Origin: Aurantimonas manganoxydans SI85-9A1
Lineage (GTDB): Bacteria > Pseudomonadota > Alphaproteobacteria > Rhizobiales > Rhizobiaceae
Assembly (NCBI RefSeq): GCF_000153465.1
Contig: NZ_CH672387.1
Coordinates: 1,143,180 to 1,207,179, forward strand
Direction: 5' to 3'
DNA: 64,000 nt
In this document: one piece after another, positions 48,766-59,255 of the stretch
Position numbering within the stretch: position 1 is the first letter of the stretch
Layout of the letters: every line of letters starts with the position of its first letter
Program-made: the position numbers and the translations under genes
Notes under the pieces: generated by a model
Told to the model about the DNA's origin: nothing
Databases searched by the model: none
What the model saw: only the letters and a program-made list of their open reading frames with translations

Positions 48766-49734
48766 ATGACCCTTGCCCTCAAAGGCATTCATCATCTGAC
48801 AGCCATCACCGCCGATGCGCCCGGCAATCTCCGCTTCTACACGGAGGTTCTGGGCCTGCGGCTGGTCAAGAAGACGGTCAACCAGGACGATACCAGCGCC
48901 TATCACCTGTTCTACGCCGACGGGAAGGCGACGCCGGGCACCGACATCACCTTCTTCGACTGGCCGGCCCAGCGAGAGACGCGCGGCAACCATGCGGTCT
49001 CGCGGACCGGGCTCCGGATCGCCGGCCGCGCCAGCCTCGACTACTGGCATGCGCGGCTGACGGAGGCCGGTGTTGCGACTGGCGCGATCACGGAGCTGGA
49101 TGGCCGGGCCTCGCTCGACTTCGAGGACCCGGAAGGCCAGCGGCTGCGGCTGATCGACGACGGGGGCACCGGCGAGGCCAATCCCTGGGACGCGAGCAGC
49201 GTGCCGGCCAAGCATCAGTTCCGCGGCCTTGGGCCTATCACCATGGCGGTGCCCGACCTCGCCCGTACCGCGCCGGTGCTGACCGAGCTGATGAACATGC
49301 GCGAAGTCCGCACCTATGAAGCGGACGGCGCCAGCGTGCATGTGTTCGAGATGGGCGAGGGCGGACCGGCCGCCGAACTGCACGTGGCGGTGGACCCGTC
49401 GCTGCCGGCGGCCGGGCAGGGTGCGGGCGGCGTGCACCACGTGGCGTTCCGCGCGGCCGACGTGGAGGAACTGCACGCCTGGACCGAGCGGGTGCGCGGC
49501 TTCCGCGTGCCGTCGAGCGGCGAGGTGGAGCGGTACTATTTCCGCTCGCTGTATTTCCGCGAGCCGAACGGGGTGCTCTTCGAGATCGCCACGGACGGGC
49601 CGGGGTTTGCTGTCGACGAGCCGATGGAGACTCTCGGCGAGAGCCTGTCGCTGCCGCCGTTCCTCGAGCCCAAGCGGGCGCAGATCGAAGCCGGCCTGAA
49701 GCCGCTCGACCGCCAGGGAAAGGACAGGACATGA
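48766..49734 (+). CDS. Ring-cleaving dioxygenase, VOC family (MhqE/MhqO-like)
   Basis: Two-domain glyoxalase/bleomycin-resistance-fold dioxygenase of 322 residues. The N-terminal [20 protein letters not shown] and the C-terminal [11 protein letters not shown] supply metal-binding histidines, and a conserved [20 protein letters not shown] carries the Glu ligand. Homologues open hydroquinone-type rings in quinone detoxification. The ATG at 48766 has GGAG upstream. It overlaps the esterase gene by 4 bases, the same gene pair as mhqE-mhqD in Bacillus. Quinone or catechol defence is inferred. Confidence 0.87.
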   Translation: MTLALKGIHHLTAITADAPGNLRFYTEVLGLRLVKKTVNQDDTSAYHLFYADGKATPGTDITFFDWPAQRETRGNHAVSRTGLRIAGRASLDYWHARLTEAGVATGAITELDGRASLDFEDPEGQRLRLIDDGGTGEANPWDASSVPAKHQFRGLGPITMAVPDLARTAPVLTELMNMREVRTYEADGASVHVFEMGEGGPAAELHVAVDPSLPAAGQGAGGVHHVAFRAADVEELHAWTERVRGFRVPSSGEVERYYFRSLYFREPNGVLFEIATDGPGFAVDEPMETLGESLSLPPFLEPKRAQIEAGLKPLDRQGKDRT

Positions 49735-50384
49735 CCCCCGAGGATTCGAACGCGCTTCTGGCCCGCCATCATCTCGGCCATGCCGGGGCGCCGCTGGAAA
49801 GCGCCAGCCGGGTCGTCGTCTGCCTGCACGGGCGCGGCGCGACGGCGGCGGACATTCTGGGCATCGCCGGGGCGATCGGTCTCGGCGACATCGCCTATCT
49901 GGCACCGCAGGCCCGCGGCGGGGCATGGTATCCGCGCCCCTTCATGGAGCCGCTCGACGCGAACGAGCCGGATCTGAGCGCCGCGCTGGACCGGATCGCG
50001 GCGATCCTCGCCGATCTCGACGCAGCGGGGATCGGGGCGGACAAGGTGGTGATCGCCGGCTTCTCGCAGGGTGCCTGCCTGTCGCTGGAATTCGCAGCCC
50101 GCCATCCGGGCTGGGTCGCGGCCGTGCTCGGCTTCAGCGGCGGCCTGATCGGGCCGTCGGTGGAGGGGCGCGAGGAGACCGGCCGGCTCGATGGCCTGCC
50201 GGTGTTCATCGGCTGCAGTGAGCGCGATCCGTTCATTCCGGCCGTGCGGGTGCGCGAGACAATTGCGCATTACAAAGCCCGCGGCGCGGCGGTGACGGCG
50301 GTGCTCTATCCGGAGCCCGGCCATACGATCAACATGGACGAGATCGGCCGGGCACGGGCCCTTCTGCAGGGTCTGGCGGGCTGA
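49731..50384 (+). CDS. Phospholipase/carboxylesterase-family hydrolase (MhqD-like)
   Basis: Alpha/beta hydrolase of 217 residues. The oxyanion region is [16 protein letters not shown], the nucleophile is in [11 protein letters not shown], and the acid and histidine are in [10 protein letters not shown] and [10 protein letters not shown]. It overlaps the dioxygenase stop codon by 4 bases, so translation is coupled and a joint pathway is likely. The substrate is unknown; small esters are the usual targets of this family. Confidence 0.88.
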   Translation: MTPEDSNALLARHHLGHAGAPLESASRVVVCLHGRGATAADILGIAGAIGLGDIAYLAPQARGGAWYPRPFMEPLDANEPDLSAALDRIAAILADLDAAGIGADKVVIAGFSQGACLSLEFAARHPGWVAAVLGFSGGLIGPSVEGREETGRLDGLPVFIGCSERDPFIPAVRVRETIAHYKARGAAVTAVLYPEPGHTINMDEIGRARALLQGLAG

Positions 50385-50501
50385 AACCGGCCTGACTCCG
50401 GCGGGACGTCGCCATCGGACGTCTCGCCGGAATCCACTGGTGTGGATCAAGTCTTCGGCATAGGATGAACCCGGCGGACGTCCGCCGGGGAGAAGCATTC
50501 G

Positions 50502-53500
50502 ATGCGCGGTTTCGGCAGGCTCTTCTTCGTTTTGGCGGTCGCATTGCTGTCTTCGGGGCAGGCCTTGATGCCTTCCCTTGCGCAAGACGGGCGCCGGGTG
50601 ATCACCACCGAGGGCGCCGATTATTTCGGCCGCGACTACGACATCCTCAAGGATGTCGATCTCGACCAGTGCACCGCGACCTGTCTCGCCGACGACCGCT
50701 GCCAGGCCTTCACCCTCAATACCAACAGCCGCTGGTGCTTCCTGAAGGAGGCGATCGGCGAATTGCGGACGGTGGCCGGAGCCGTGTCCGGCAAGGTGGT
50801 GGCCGAGGCCGGGATCGACGCCGACAGCGTCGAGGCGCGCATGGCGGATCTGGCGTTCCTGTCGGCGGCGACGCTGGACGATGCCAGGCAGTTGCGGCTG
50901 GAGATCGCCAATGAGGACCGCAGCATCCGGTTCGGCGATGCGAGTGCGCTGGAGATTGCCGGCCTCGCGCGAACGGCGCTGACCCAGCCGCAAGCAATCC
51001 GGGCATGGCGGGAAGCGCTGAAGCGCGCGCCGCTGGCGCATTACGCCTGGCAGGGAATCGCCGATGCAGCGCTCGCCTACACGCCCGAGCAATATGGCGA
51101 GCAGCCCGCCAACAACCGCCTGCGCGAGGCGGGAGCGATCAACGCCTATCTGACCGCCGGCCATGACGACGAACGCGCCGCGGCGCTGGCGACGCTGGCC
51201 CGCGCCTACGAGGCGGCCCAGAACTGGAAGCAGGCGATCAAGGCCTATCGCGAAAGCCTCGCCCTGGCGGAGACCGGCGACGTGCGGTCGGCGCTCGACG
51301 CGGTGGTTGCGGCGCACGGTTTCCGCATCGTCGACAACAGCGTCGACAACAACGCGGCCAGCCCGCGCATCTGCCTGAATTTCTCGGACGCGCTGTCGAG
51401 CCAGCTGACCAGTTCGGAGAATGCCGGCGACTTCGTGCAGGTGGAGGGCGGCGAGACCCTGCCGGTGACGGCGAGCGGGTCGCAGATCTGCATCGATGGC
51501 GTCAAGCACGGCGAGCGCTACCGCATCGTCGCGCGTCCCGGCATCCGCTCAATCGATGGCGAGACGCTGTCGCGCTCGGCGGAGGTGAGCGTCTATGTGC
51601 GCGACCGCGACCCCTCGGTGCGGTTTGCCACCAATGCCTATGTGCTGCCGGCCGGCGGCGAGGCGACGATCCCGGTGACGACGATCAACACCGACGAGAT
51701 CGAGGCGCGGCTGCAGCGGATCGGCGACCGGGCCCTGTCTCGGGCAATCGCCGACGGGCGGCTGCTGCAGCAATTGTCCGAGTGGCAGATCACCGAGGTG
51801 GCGACCGAGACCGGCGAGGACGTGTGGACCGGCACCGTCGGCGTGGTGCGCGAGACCAACGGCGAAGTGACGACGGCGATCCCGGTGTCTGAGATCGTGC
51901 CGGAGATCAAGCCCGGGGTCTATGTGCTGACCGCGAAGGCAAAGAATGGCCCGCAATATCAGGACAGCTTCGCTACCCAGTGGTTCGTCGTCAGCGATAT
52001 CGGGCTGACCAGCCTGGCCGCCGAGGACGGCTTCCATGTCTTCGCGCGCTCGCTGGGCCGCGCCGATCCGATGGCCGGGATCAGGCTCGATCTCGTGGCC
52101 GCCAACAACCAGGTTCTGGGCACGGCGACGACCGACGCGGCCGGCCATGCGCGGCTGCCTGCGGGTCTTCTGCGCGGCACCGGCGGCGACCGGCCGGCGC
52201 TTCTGACGGCGGCGCGGGCGACAGACGACTTCGTCTTCCTCGACCTGACCCAGACGCCCTTCGACCTGACCGATCGCGGCGTGGACGGCCGGGCGCCGGC
52301 CGGGCCGCTGGACGTGTTCCTGACCTCCGAGCGTGGCATCTACCGCACCGGCGAGACGGCGTTCTTCACCGGCACGATGCGCGACGCCACGGGCGCGGCG
52401 GTCGAGGGCCTGACCATGACCCAGATCGTGACCCGGCCCGACGGCGTCGAGCATCGGCGGCGGCAGGTGGCCGATGCCGGTGCCGGCGGTTTCGCCTTCG
52501 GCCTCGACCTGCCGGCGGGCGCCATGCGCGGCGTCTGGAAGGTCGCCCTCCACACCGATCCCAAGCAGCCGGCTTTGGCCGAGACGACGGTGATCGTCGA
52601 GGATTTCGAGCCGGAGAAGATCGATTTCGAGCTGACGACGCAGGCCGAGGCGCTCGACCCCGATGCGCCGCCGGTGATCGCGGTGGCGGCGCGCTACCTT
52701 TTCGGCGCCCCGGCCGGCGGGCTGGAGGTCGGCGGCGAGGCGGTGCTGACGGCGACCGACAGTCTCGATGCCTATCCGGGCTATCGCTTCGGGCTGGCCG
52801 GCGACGAGACGACGGCGCTGCGCCAGCCCTTCAATGGCGCGCAGACCGACGAAGCGGGCGACGCGACGATCGGGCTCGACCCGTTCCCCGCGCCGGCGAC
52901 CACCAAGCCGGTGACCGCCGCGCTGCAGGTGCGGGTGATCGATACCGGCGGACGGCCGGTGGAGCGCAGGCTGGACCTGCCGCTGGCCGGCGCCAAGCCG
53001 CGTCTCGGCATCAAGCCGCGTTTCGACGGGACGGTGGGCGAGGGGGCGGAGGCCGGCTTCGACCTGATCGCCATCGATGCCGACGGCGCGCGCATGGCGC
53101 AGGCTGGCGTCGACTGGGTCCTCAACAAGGTGAACACCCGCTTCCAGTGGTACGCGACGGGGGGCAACTGGAACTACGAGCCGGTCCGCAGCACGGAGCG
53201 CGTTGCCAGCGGCACGGTCGATGTCGGGACCGAGGCGCCGGCAGCCCTGTCGCTGCCGGTGGAATGGGGCGAATACGAGCTGGTGCTGAGCGATCCGTCC
53301 GGTGCGGCGGTGCCGGCGAGCGCCGGCTTCGAGGCGGGCTGGTACGTGGCGGCCGCCGCGCTCGACACGCCGGACATGGCGCGGGTGTCGCTGGACAAGC
53401 CGCGCTACAGGATCGGCGATACGGCCGTCGTGCGGATCGAGCCGCGCTTTGCCGGAACCGCCGAAGTCCTGGTGATGGACGAGCGCGTGATCACGCGGCA

Positions 53501-55982
53501 GACCGCCGAGATCGCTGCCGAGGGCGGCACGGTGGAACTGCCGGTGACCCGCGACTGGGGGCCGGGCGCCTATATCGCGGCGATCGTCTATCGGCCGATG
53601 GATCTCGACCAGAAGCGGATGCCGGGCCGGGCGATCGGGCTGGCCCATGCCGAGGTCGATCCGGGCGAGCGGGCGCTGCAGGTCGCCATCGCGGCGCCCG
53701 AAAAGACCGAGCCGCGGCAGCGGATGACAGTGGAGGTTTCGGTCGACGGCGTCGTGGCGGGCGAGACCGCCTATCTGACGCTGGCGGCGGTGGACGAGGG
53801 CATCCTCAACATCACCGGCTTCCAGCCGCCGTCGCTGAGCGGCCATTATTTCGGCAAGCGGCGCCTCGGCGTCGACATCCGCGACCTCTATTCCAAGCTG
53901 ATCGACCGCATGCAGGGCGCGCCGGGCAGCGTGCGCTCGGGCGGCGACGCCGGGGCGAGTTATGACAGCCCGCCGCCGATGGAAGCGCTGGTCGCGCTGT
54001 TCTCCGGCGTGGTGACGGTCGGCGCGGACGGGACCGTGGCGGTGCCGCTGGACATTCCCGACTTCAACGGCACGCTGAAACTGATGGCGCTGGCCTGGTC
54101 TAAGACCGGGGTGGGCGAGGCCAATGCTTCCATGGTTGTGCGCGACCCGGTGGTGATCGCGGTCAACCAGCCGCGCTTCCTGGCGCCGGGCGACCGTTCG
54201 CGCATCGCCATCGACGTGACCCATGTCGAGGGACCGACCGGCGCGGCCAGCCTGGCCGTATCGGGCGCGGAGGGGATCGTCGCCTTCGACGACACCGCGC
54301 CGCGGCGCTTCGATCTGGTGGAGGGCCGCCGCGAGACCTTCCTGATGCCGGTGACCGGCGCGGCGGTCGGCGACGGCACGCTGGAGGTGGCGCTGACGCT
54401 GCCGAATGGCGACATCCTGTCGAAGCGCGTCACGCTGCCGGTGCGCTCGATCGCGCCGGAGACCGTCGACAAGAGCGCCGTGACCCTGGCGGCGAATGGC
54501 GGGCGCTTCGATTTCGACCGCGGCCTGTTCGCCGACTTCCTGCCGGGCACGGCCACCGCGACGCTGAGCGTCACCGGGGCGGCAGAGTTCGACGTGGCCG
54601 GCGTGGTACGGGCGCTCGACGTCTATCCCTATGGCTGCACCGAGCAGATCACCAGCCGGGCAATGCCGCTGGTCTATCTGGAGCCGACCATCCTCGCCGC
54701 CGGGCTGAACCGGGTCGAGGACGTGAAGACGCGGGTCGACGGCGCCGTTGCGGGCGTCTTGGCCAACCAGTCGTCAAGCGGCAGTTTCGGCCTCTGGCGG
54801 CCCGATTACGGCGACCTCTGGCTCGACGCTTATGTGACGGACTTCCTGACGCGGGCCCGCGAGGCCGGCTACACGGTGCCCGAACAAGGCTTCAACCTCG
54901 CCATCGACAATCTGCGCAACAGCCTCGCCTATCTGCCGGACGCGCCCGACTTCGGGCCGGTGGCCTATGCGAGCTATGTGCTGGCGCGCAACGGCCGGGC
55001 GGCGATCGGCGACCTGCGCTATTACGCCGACAACGAGCTGGCGAACTTCAGGACGCCGCTCGCCAAGGCCCAGATCGGCGCGGCGCTGGCGCTCTATGGC
55101 GACCGGGTGCGGGCCGAGCGGGTGTTCCGCGCCGCGGTCGACGACGCGATCGGCTCGCCGCTGCTGAATTCGCAGCGGGGCGATTACGGCACGCCGCTGC
55201 GCGACGACGCGGCGATCCTGACACTGGGACTGGAGACGGCGATCGACGGGGTCTCCTTCGACGGGCTGGTGCGGCAGGTGAACGATGCCCGGCGGACCCA
55301 GCGCTTCACCAGCACGCAGGAGGATTCCTGGTCGCTGCTGGCGGCGCATGCGCTGCTCGACCGCAGCCTGCCCAAGCTGACGGTGGGCGGGCGCGACGTG
55401 GACGGGCCGTATGCGGCGGCCTTCACGGCCGCCGACATCAGCGGCGGTCTGGACATCGCCAACCGCGCGGCAGAGCCGGTGCGGGCCGAAATCACCCTGC
55501 GCGGCGTGCCGGAGTTCGCGCCGGCGGCGCAATCGGACGGCTATGCGATCGACCGGCGCTATTACACGCTGGACGGCGATCCGGCCGATCCGTCGGCCAT
55601 CGGGCAGGGCGAGCGGCTGGTCACGGTGCTGGAGGTGACGCTGCTCGATTCGGGACCGGCACGGCTGATGGTCGACGACTCGCTGCCGGCGGGCTTCGAG
55701 ATCGACAATCCGGCGATCCTGCGCGGCGGCGACGTGGCGGCGCTGGACTGGCTGCAGCTGACCGGCGAGGCGGCGCATACGGAGTTCCGGGCCGAGCGCT
55801 TCCTGGCGGCGATCGACCAAGGCGACGGCGACACGGCCACGAGGCGCTTCGCCTATATCGTGCGGGCGGTCTCGCCGGGCGAGTTCGTCCACCCGGCGGC
55901 GCTGGTGCAGAACATGTACGATCCGAGCCGACGCGGGCGCACCGACGAGGCGAACGTCTCGGTGATCGGTCCGCTGCGGTGA
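50502..55982 (+). CDS. Bacterial alpha-2-macroglobulin with PAN/apple domain
   Basis: Periplasmic or lipid-free surface protease trap of 1826 residues. A signal peptide covers about 1-28 (PSLAQ). A PAN/apple-like domain (YFGRDYDILKDVDLDQCTAT, cysteines to about 85) precedes a series of macroglobulin-like domains, and the thioester motif Cys1379-Thr-Glu-Gln1382 lies in YPYGCTEQ. The N-terminal lipobox of many YfhM-type proteins is not seen. It is followed 45 bases later by pbpC, the usual partner, which suggests defence and repair of the envelope. Confidence 0.93.
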   Translation: MRGFGRLFFVLAVALLSSGQALMPSLAQDGRRVITTEGADYFGRDYDILKDVDLDQCTATCLADDRCQAFTLNTNSRWCFLKEAIGELRTVAGAVSGKVVAEAGIDADSVEARMADLAFLSAATLDDARQLRLEIANEDRSIRFGDASALEIAGLARTALTQPQAIRAWREALKRAPLAHYAWQGIADAALAYTPEQYGEQPANNRLREAGAINAYLTAGHDDERAAALATLARAYEAAQNWKQAIKAYRESLALAETGDVRSALDAVVAAHGFRIVDNSVDNNAASPRICLNFSDALSSQLTSSENAGDFVQVEGGETLPVTASGSQICIDGVKHGERYRIVARPGIRSIDGETLSRSAEVSVYVRDRDPSVRFATNAYVLPAGGEATIPVTTINTDEIEARLQRIGDRALSRAIADGRLLQQLSEWQITEVATETGEDVWTGTVGVVRETNGEVTTAIPVSEIVPEIKPGVYVLTAKAKNGPQYQDSFATQWFVVSDIGLTSLAAEDGFHVFARSLGRADPMAGIRLDLVAANNQVLGTATTDAAGHARLPAGLLRGTGGDRPALLTAARATDDFVFLDLTQTPFDLTDRGVDGRAPAGPLDVFLTSERGIYRTGETAFFTGTMRDATGAAVEGLTMTQIVTRPDGVEHRRRQVADAGAGGFAFGLDLPAGAMRGVWKVALHTDPKQPALAETTVIVEDFEPEKIDFELTTQAEALDPDAPPVIAVAARYLFGAPAGGLEVGGEAVLTATDSLDAYPGYRFGLAGDETTALRQPFNGAQTDEAGDATIGLDPFPAPATTKPVTAALQVRVIDTGGRPVERRLDLPLAGAKPRLGIKPRFDGTVGEGAEAGFDLIAIDADGARMAQAGVDWVLNKVNTRFQWYATGGNWNYEPVRSTERVASGTVDVGTEAPAALSLPVEWGEYELVLSDPSGAAVPASAGFEAGWYVAAAALDTPDMARVSLDKPRYRIGDTAVVRIEPRFAGTAEVLVMDERVITRQTAEIAAEGGTVELPVTRDWGPGAYIAAIVYRPMDLDQKRMPGRAIGLAHAEVDPGERALQVAIAAPEKTEPRQRMTVEVSVDGVVAGETAYLTLAAVDEGILNITGFQPPSLSGHYFGKRRLGVDIRDLYSKLIDRMQGAPGSVRSGGDAGASYDSPPPMEALVALFSGVVTVGADGTVAVPLDIPDFNGTLKLMALAWSKTGVGEANASMVVRDPVVIAVNQPRFLAPGDRSRIAIDVTHVEGPTGAASLAVSGAEGIVAFDDTAPRRFDLVEGRRETFLMPVTGAAVGDGTLEVALTLPNGDILSKRVTLPVRSIAPETVDKSAVTLAANGGRFDFDRGLFADFLPGTATATLSVTGAAEFDVAGVVRALDVYPYGCTEQITSRAMPLVYLEPTILAAGLNRVEDVKTRVDGAVAGVLANQSSSGSFGLWRPDYGDLWLDAYVTDFLTRAREAGYTVPEQGFNLAIDNLRNSLAYLPDAPDFGPVAYASYVLARNGRAAIGDLRYYADNELANFRTPLAKAQIGAALALYGDRVRAERVFRAAVDDAIGSPLLNSQRGDYGTPLRDDAAILTLGLETAIDGVSFDGLVRQVNDARRTQRFTSTQEDSWSLLAAHALLDRSLPKLTVGGRDVDGPYAAAFTAADISGGLDIANRAAEPVRAEITLRGVPEFAPAAQSDGYAIDRRYYTLDGDPADPSAIGQGERLVTVLEVTLLDSGPARLMVDDSLPAGFEIDNPAILRGGDVAALDWLQLTGEAAHTEFRAERFLAAIDQGDGDTATRRFAYIVRAVSPGEFVHPAALVQNMYDPSRRGRTDEANVSVIGPLR

Positions 55983-56027
55983 GGCCGGGCGCGATCCGGC
56001 AGGCCTCCGCGTCAGGGAGATGAGCTA

Positions 56028-58097
56028 ATGTCGGCGCGGCGCCGTCTGGCGCAACTGGGGCTGCTCGGCCTCCTGCTGGCGATCGCGATCCTCGGCGCCG
56101 GCTATTCGGCCTTCGAGCGGGCGGTGACGGCGCGCATCGCCGTCATCGAGATCCCGACGACCGGGGTGGAGGTGCGCGACCGCGACGGAGCGTTGCTGCG
56201 GGCCTTTGCCAATGATGACGGGCGCTGGCGGCTGGCCGCCGGGGCCGGCGACGTCGATCCGCGCTATCTGGAAATGCTGGTCGCCTGGGAGGACAGGCGC
56301 TTTGCCGAGCATGGCGGCGTCGATCCGGTCGCCTTCGTGCGGGCGGCGTGGCAGTCGCTGGCCGAACGGCGGGTCGTGTCCGGTGGTTCGACGCTGACCA
56401 TGCAGGTGGCGCGGCTGCTGGGCCGCCTGCCGACGGGCAGTCTCGCCGCCAAGGCCGAGCAGATCCTCTTCGCGCTTGCGCTGGAGCGCAGCCGGACCAA
56501 GGCCGAGATCCTGTCGCTTTATCTGCAGCTCGCCCCCTATGGCGGCAATCTGGAGGGCGTGCGGGCAGCGGCGCTCAGCTTCTTCGGGAAAGAGCCGAAG
56601 CGGCTGACGGCGGCGGAAGCCGCGCTGCTGGTGGCGCTGCCACAATCGCCCGAACGCTATCGGCCGGACCGGTTTCCGGACCGTGCCAAGGCGGCCCGGG
56701 ACCGGGTGATTGCGCGGATGGCGACGCTGGGGCTGATCAGCGACCGCGAGGCGGAGCGCGCCATGCGCGAGGCGATGCCGACCGGCCGCCGGGCGTTGCC
56801 GATGCTCGCCGCCCATGCCTCGGCCCGGCTGCACCAGGCAAAGCCGGAGGCGGCGCGGATCGACCTGACCATCGACAAGGCCCTGCAGGCGCGGCTGGAG
56901 GATTATGCGCGCCAGAAGGCGCAAGGCCTGAAGAAGCCGGTGAGCCTGGCCCTGCTGGTGGCGGATGCGGCGACGGGTGAGGTGCTGGCGCAGGTCGGCT
57001 CACCCGACCTCTTCGACCGCGAGCGCCAGGGCTTCGTCGATCTGACGCGGGCGACGCGCTCGCCGGGCTCGACGCTGAAGCCGCTGATCTACGGCCTCGC
57101 CTTCGAGCGCGGAATCGCCCATCCCGAGAGCCTCGTCGACGATTCACCCGGGGGCTTCGCCGGCTATACGCCGCAGAATTTCGACCGGGAGTTCGAGGGG
57201 GTGATCACGGCGCGGCGGGCGCTGCAACTGTCGCGCAACCTGCCGGCGGTGGAGCTGCTCGGGGCGGTCGGGCCATCGCGGCTGGTCTATCGCATGCGGC
57301 GGGCGGGCGCCGTGCCCGAGCTCGGCGACCGGTCGCTGCCGGGGCTGGCCATCGGTCTCGGCGGGCTGGGGCTGACGCTGGAGGATCTGGTGCGGATCTA
57401 TGGCGGGCTCGCCAATGGCGGCGTTGCCATGCCGCTGCATGTGGAGCGGAGCGCCGAGCCGGCGATGGGCAAGCGCATCCTCTCGCCGCAGGCGGCGTGG
57501 TACGTGACCTCGATCCTCGCCGGCGCCTCGACCACCACCAAGGGCTCGCCCGGCGAGATCGCCTACAAGACCGGCACCTCCTATGGCTACCGCGACGCCT
57601 GGACCATCGCCTATGACGGGCGGCACGTGGTGGGCGTGTGGCTGGGACGGCCGGACGGGGCGCCGGTGGCCGGGCTCGTCGGCCAGGATTCCGCCGTGCC
57701 GGTGATGCGCGACGTGTTTGCGCGGATCGGGCCGGTGACGCGGCTCGCCGGTCCGCCGCCGGGCATCCTCGCCTCGGCCGGCGGCGGACTGCCGCCGCCT
57801 ATGCGCCGGGTCGGCCGGGCCGCGGATCTCGCCCAGAGCGGGCTGAAGCCGGAGATCGTGTTTCCGCCGGATGCGGCAAAGGTGGAACTGGGGCTCGTCT
57901 CGGGCGCCGGGAGCGAGCTGTTCCTGAAGGTGAGGAACGGCCAGCCGCCCTTCACCTGGTATGTGGACGGCCGCCCCGTGGCCCGCGACGCGCTGCAGCG
58001 GCAGGCGCGCTGGCAGCCGTTGGAGCCGGGCTTCGTCGATATCTCGGTGGTGGATGCGATGGGCGCCGCGGCGCGCTCGCGGGTGTTTCTCGACTGA
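56028..58097 (+). CDS. pbpC: Penicillin-binding protein 1C
   Basis: Bifunctional peptidoglycan synthase of 689 residues. After one membrane anchor (LGLLGLLLAIAILGAGYSAF), the transglycosylase has catalytic Glu88 in WEDRRFAEHGG. The transpeptidase has Ser348-x-x-Lys351 (SPGSTLKP), SRN, and Lys514-Thr-Gly (YKTGTSYGYRDAW). The C-terminal about 90 residues form the BiPBP_C domain typical of PBP1C. It follows the alpha-2-macroglobulin gene, the classical pairing. Confidence 0.95.
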   Translation: MSARRRLAQLGLLGLLLAIAILGAGYSAFERAVTARIAVIEIPTTGVEVRDRDGALLRAFANDDGRWRLAAGAGDVDPRYLEMLVAWEDRRFAEHGGVDPVAFVRAAWQSLAERRVVSGGSTLTMQVARLLGRLPTGSLAAKAEQILFALALERSRTKAEILSLYLQLAPYGGNLEGVRAAALSFFGKEPKRLTAAEAALLVALPQSPERYRPDRFPDRAKAARDRVIARMATLGLISDREAERAMREAMPTGRRALPMLAAHASARLHQAKPEAARIDLTIDKALQARLEDYARQKAQGLKKPVSLALLVADAATGEVLAQVGSPDLFDRERQGFVDLTRATRSPGSTLKPLIYGLAFERGIAHPESLVDDSPGGFAGYTPQNFDREFEGVITARRALQLSRNLPAVELLGAVGPSRLVYRMRRAGAVPELGDRSLPGLAIGLGGLGLTLEDLVRIYGGLANGGVAMPLHVERSAEPAMGKRILSPQAAWYVTSILAGASTTTKGSPGEIAYKTGTSYGYRDAWTIAYDGRHVVGVWLGRPDGAPVAGLVGQDSAVPVMRDVFARIGPVTRLAGPPPGILASAGGGLPPPMRRVGRAADLAQSGLKPEIVFPPDAAKVELGLVSGAGSELFLKVRNGQPPFTWYVDGRPVARDALQRQARWQPLEPGFVDISVVDAMGAAARSRVFLD

Positions 58098-58203
58098 GAC
58101 GGGGCCGGCGTGGCCCTGAGCGGCGAGACACCGGCGGGGGGTCGGCGGGCAGCGTTCTGCGCGTGCTGGCAGCCGGAAGATGATGCCGGATGTGGCGGTC
58201 ACG

Positions 58204-58236
58204 CCAGCGGGGCGGCGCGATGGCCGGCCCCGCTGG
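58204..58236. terminator. Hairpin between convergent pbpC and livM
   Basis: CCAGCGGGGC (58204-58213) pairs perfectly with GCCCCGCTGG (58227-58236). A GTGTTTG follows on the plus strand, a poor T-tract, so termination may be partial. Confidence 0.6.
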
Positions 58237-58246
58237 GTGTTTGTCG

Positions 58247-59254
58247 CTATCGGCGGATGAGGCGGATGGCCTCGCCGACGATGCCGCGGCGGAAGAGCAG
58301 CACGCAGAGGACGAAGATGATGCCGATCATCACGGTGACCGGGAAATCCATCGAAGCGAAATAATGCTGCATGGTGACGACGAGGGCGGCACCGATCGCC
58401 GGTCCGAAGATCGTGCCCATGCCGCCGAGGAGGGTCATCAGCACGACCTCGCCGGACATCTGCCAGGCCACGTCGGTCAGCGTCGCGATCTGGAAGACGA
58501 TGGCCTTGGTGGAGCCGGCGAGGCCGGCAATGGCGGCCGACATGACGAAGGCGCCGAGCTTGTAGCGCTCGACCCTGTAGCCCAGCGAGATGGTGCGGTT
58601 CTCGTTTTCGCGGATCGCCTTCAGCACGTGGCCGAAGGGCGAATGGACGATGCGCCAGACGGCGAAGAAGCCGAACAGGAAGATCGCCAGGACGAAATAG
58701 TAGATGTTGAGCGGGTCGTTGAGATTGACGACGCCCAGCAGATAGCCGCGCGGTACGCCCTGGATGCCGTCCTCGCCATGGGTGAAGGGTGCCTGCAGGA
58801 AGATGAAGAAGATCATCTGCGACAGTGCCAGCGTGACCATGGCGAAGTAGATGCCCTGGCGGCGGATGGCGAGATAGCCGACCAGAAGGCCGATCAGGCC
58901 GGCACCGCCGGCGCCCAGCAGGATCGCCGAGAGCGGCTCCCAGCCCCAGACCTTGGCGGCGTGCGCGGTGAAGTAGGCCGCGCCGCCGAAGAAGGCGGCA
59001 TGGCCGAAGGACAGGAGCCCGACATAGCCGAGCAAGAGGTTGAAGGCGGTCGCAAAGAGCGCGAAGCAGAGCACGCTCATGATGAAGACCGGATAGACGT
59101 AGAACGGCGCGACGAGCAGGCCGACAACGGCGATGCCGGCGAGGACGAAGCCGATGGTCGACAGGTCGCGCTGGCCGGGCTTGCGGCCGGAAGCGACGGC
59201 GGTGCCGTCGGTCCCCTCGGTGCGGATCTCGCTGGTGTGATCCAGGCTGGTCAT
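58247..59254 (-). CDS. livM: Branched-chain-type ABC importer permease LivM
   Basis: Inner-membrane permease of 335 residues with about eight to ten helices and the LivM motif GLLSFGHAAFFGGAAYF. The N-terminus carries an uncharged cytoplasmic tail of about 30 residues before the first helix (TIGFVLAGIAVVGLLVAPFY). It is the last gene of the second Liv-type operon and starts 1 base after livH ends. Confidence 0.92.
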   Translation of the reverse strand: MTSLDHTSEIRTEGTDGTAVASGRKPGQRDLSTIGFVLAGIAVVGLLVAPFYVYPVFIMSVLCFALFATAFNLLLGYVGLLSFGHAAFFGGAAYFTAHAAKVWGWEPLSAILLGAGGAGLIGLLVGYLAIRRQGIYFAMVTLALSQMIFFIFLQAPFTHGEDGIQGVPRGYLLGVVNLNDPLNIYYFVLAIFLFGFFAVWRIVHSPFGHVLKAIRENENRTISLGYRVERYKLGAFVMSAAIAGLAGSTKAIVFQIATLTDVAWQMSGEVVLMTLLGGMGTIFGPAIGAALVVTMQHYFASMDFPVTVMIGIIFVLCVLLFRRGIVGEAIRLIRR

Positions 59255-59255
59255 G

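Noticed and set aside
51549-54224. Long reverse-strand frame inside the alpha-2-macroglobulin gene
   Set aside because: Shadow of GC-biased third positions; the plus-strand gene is clear and continuous.
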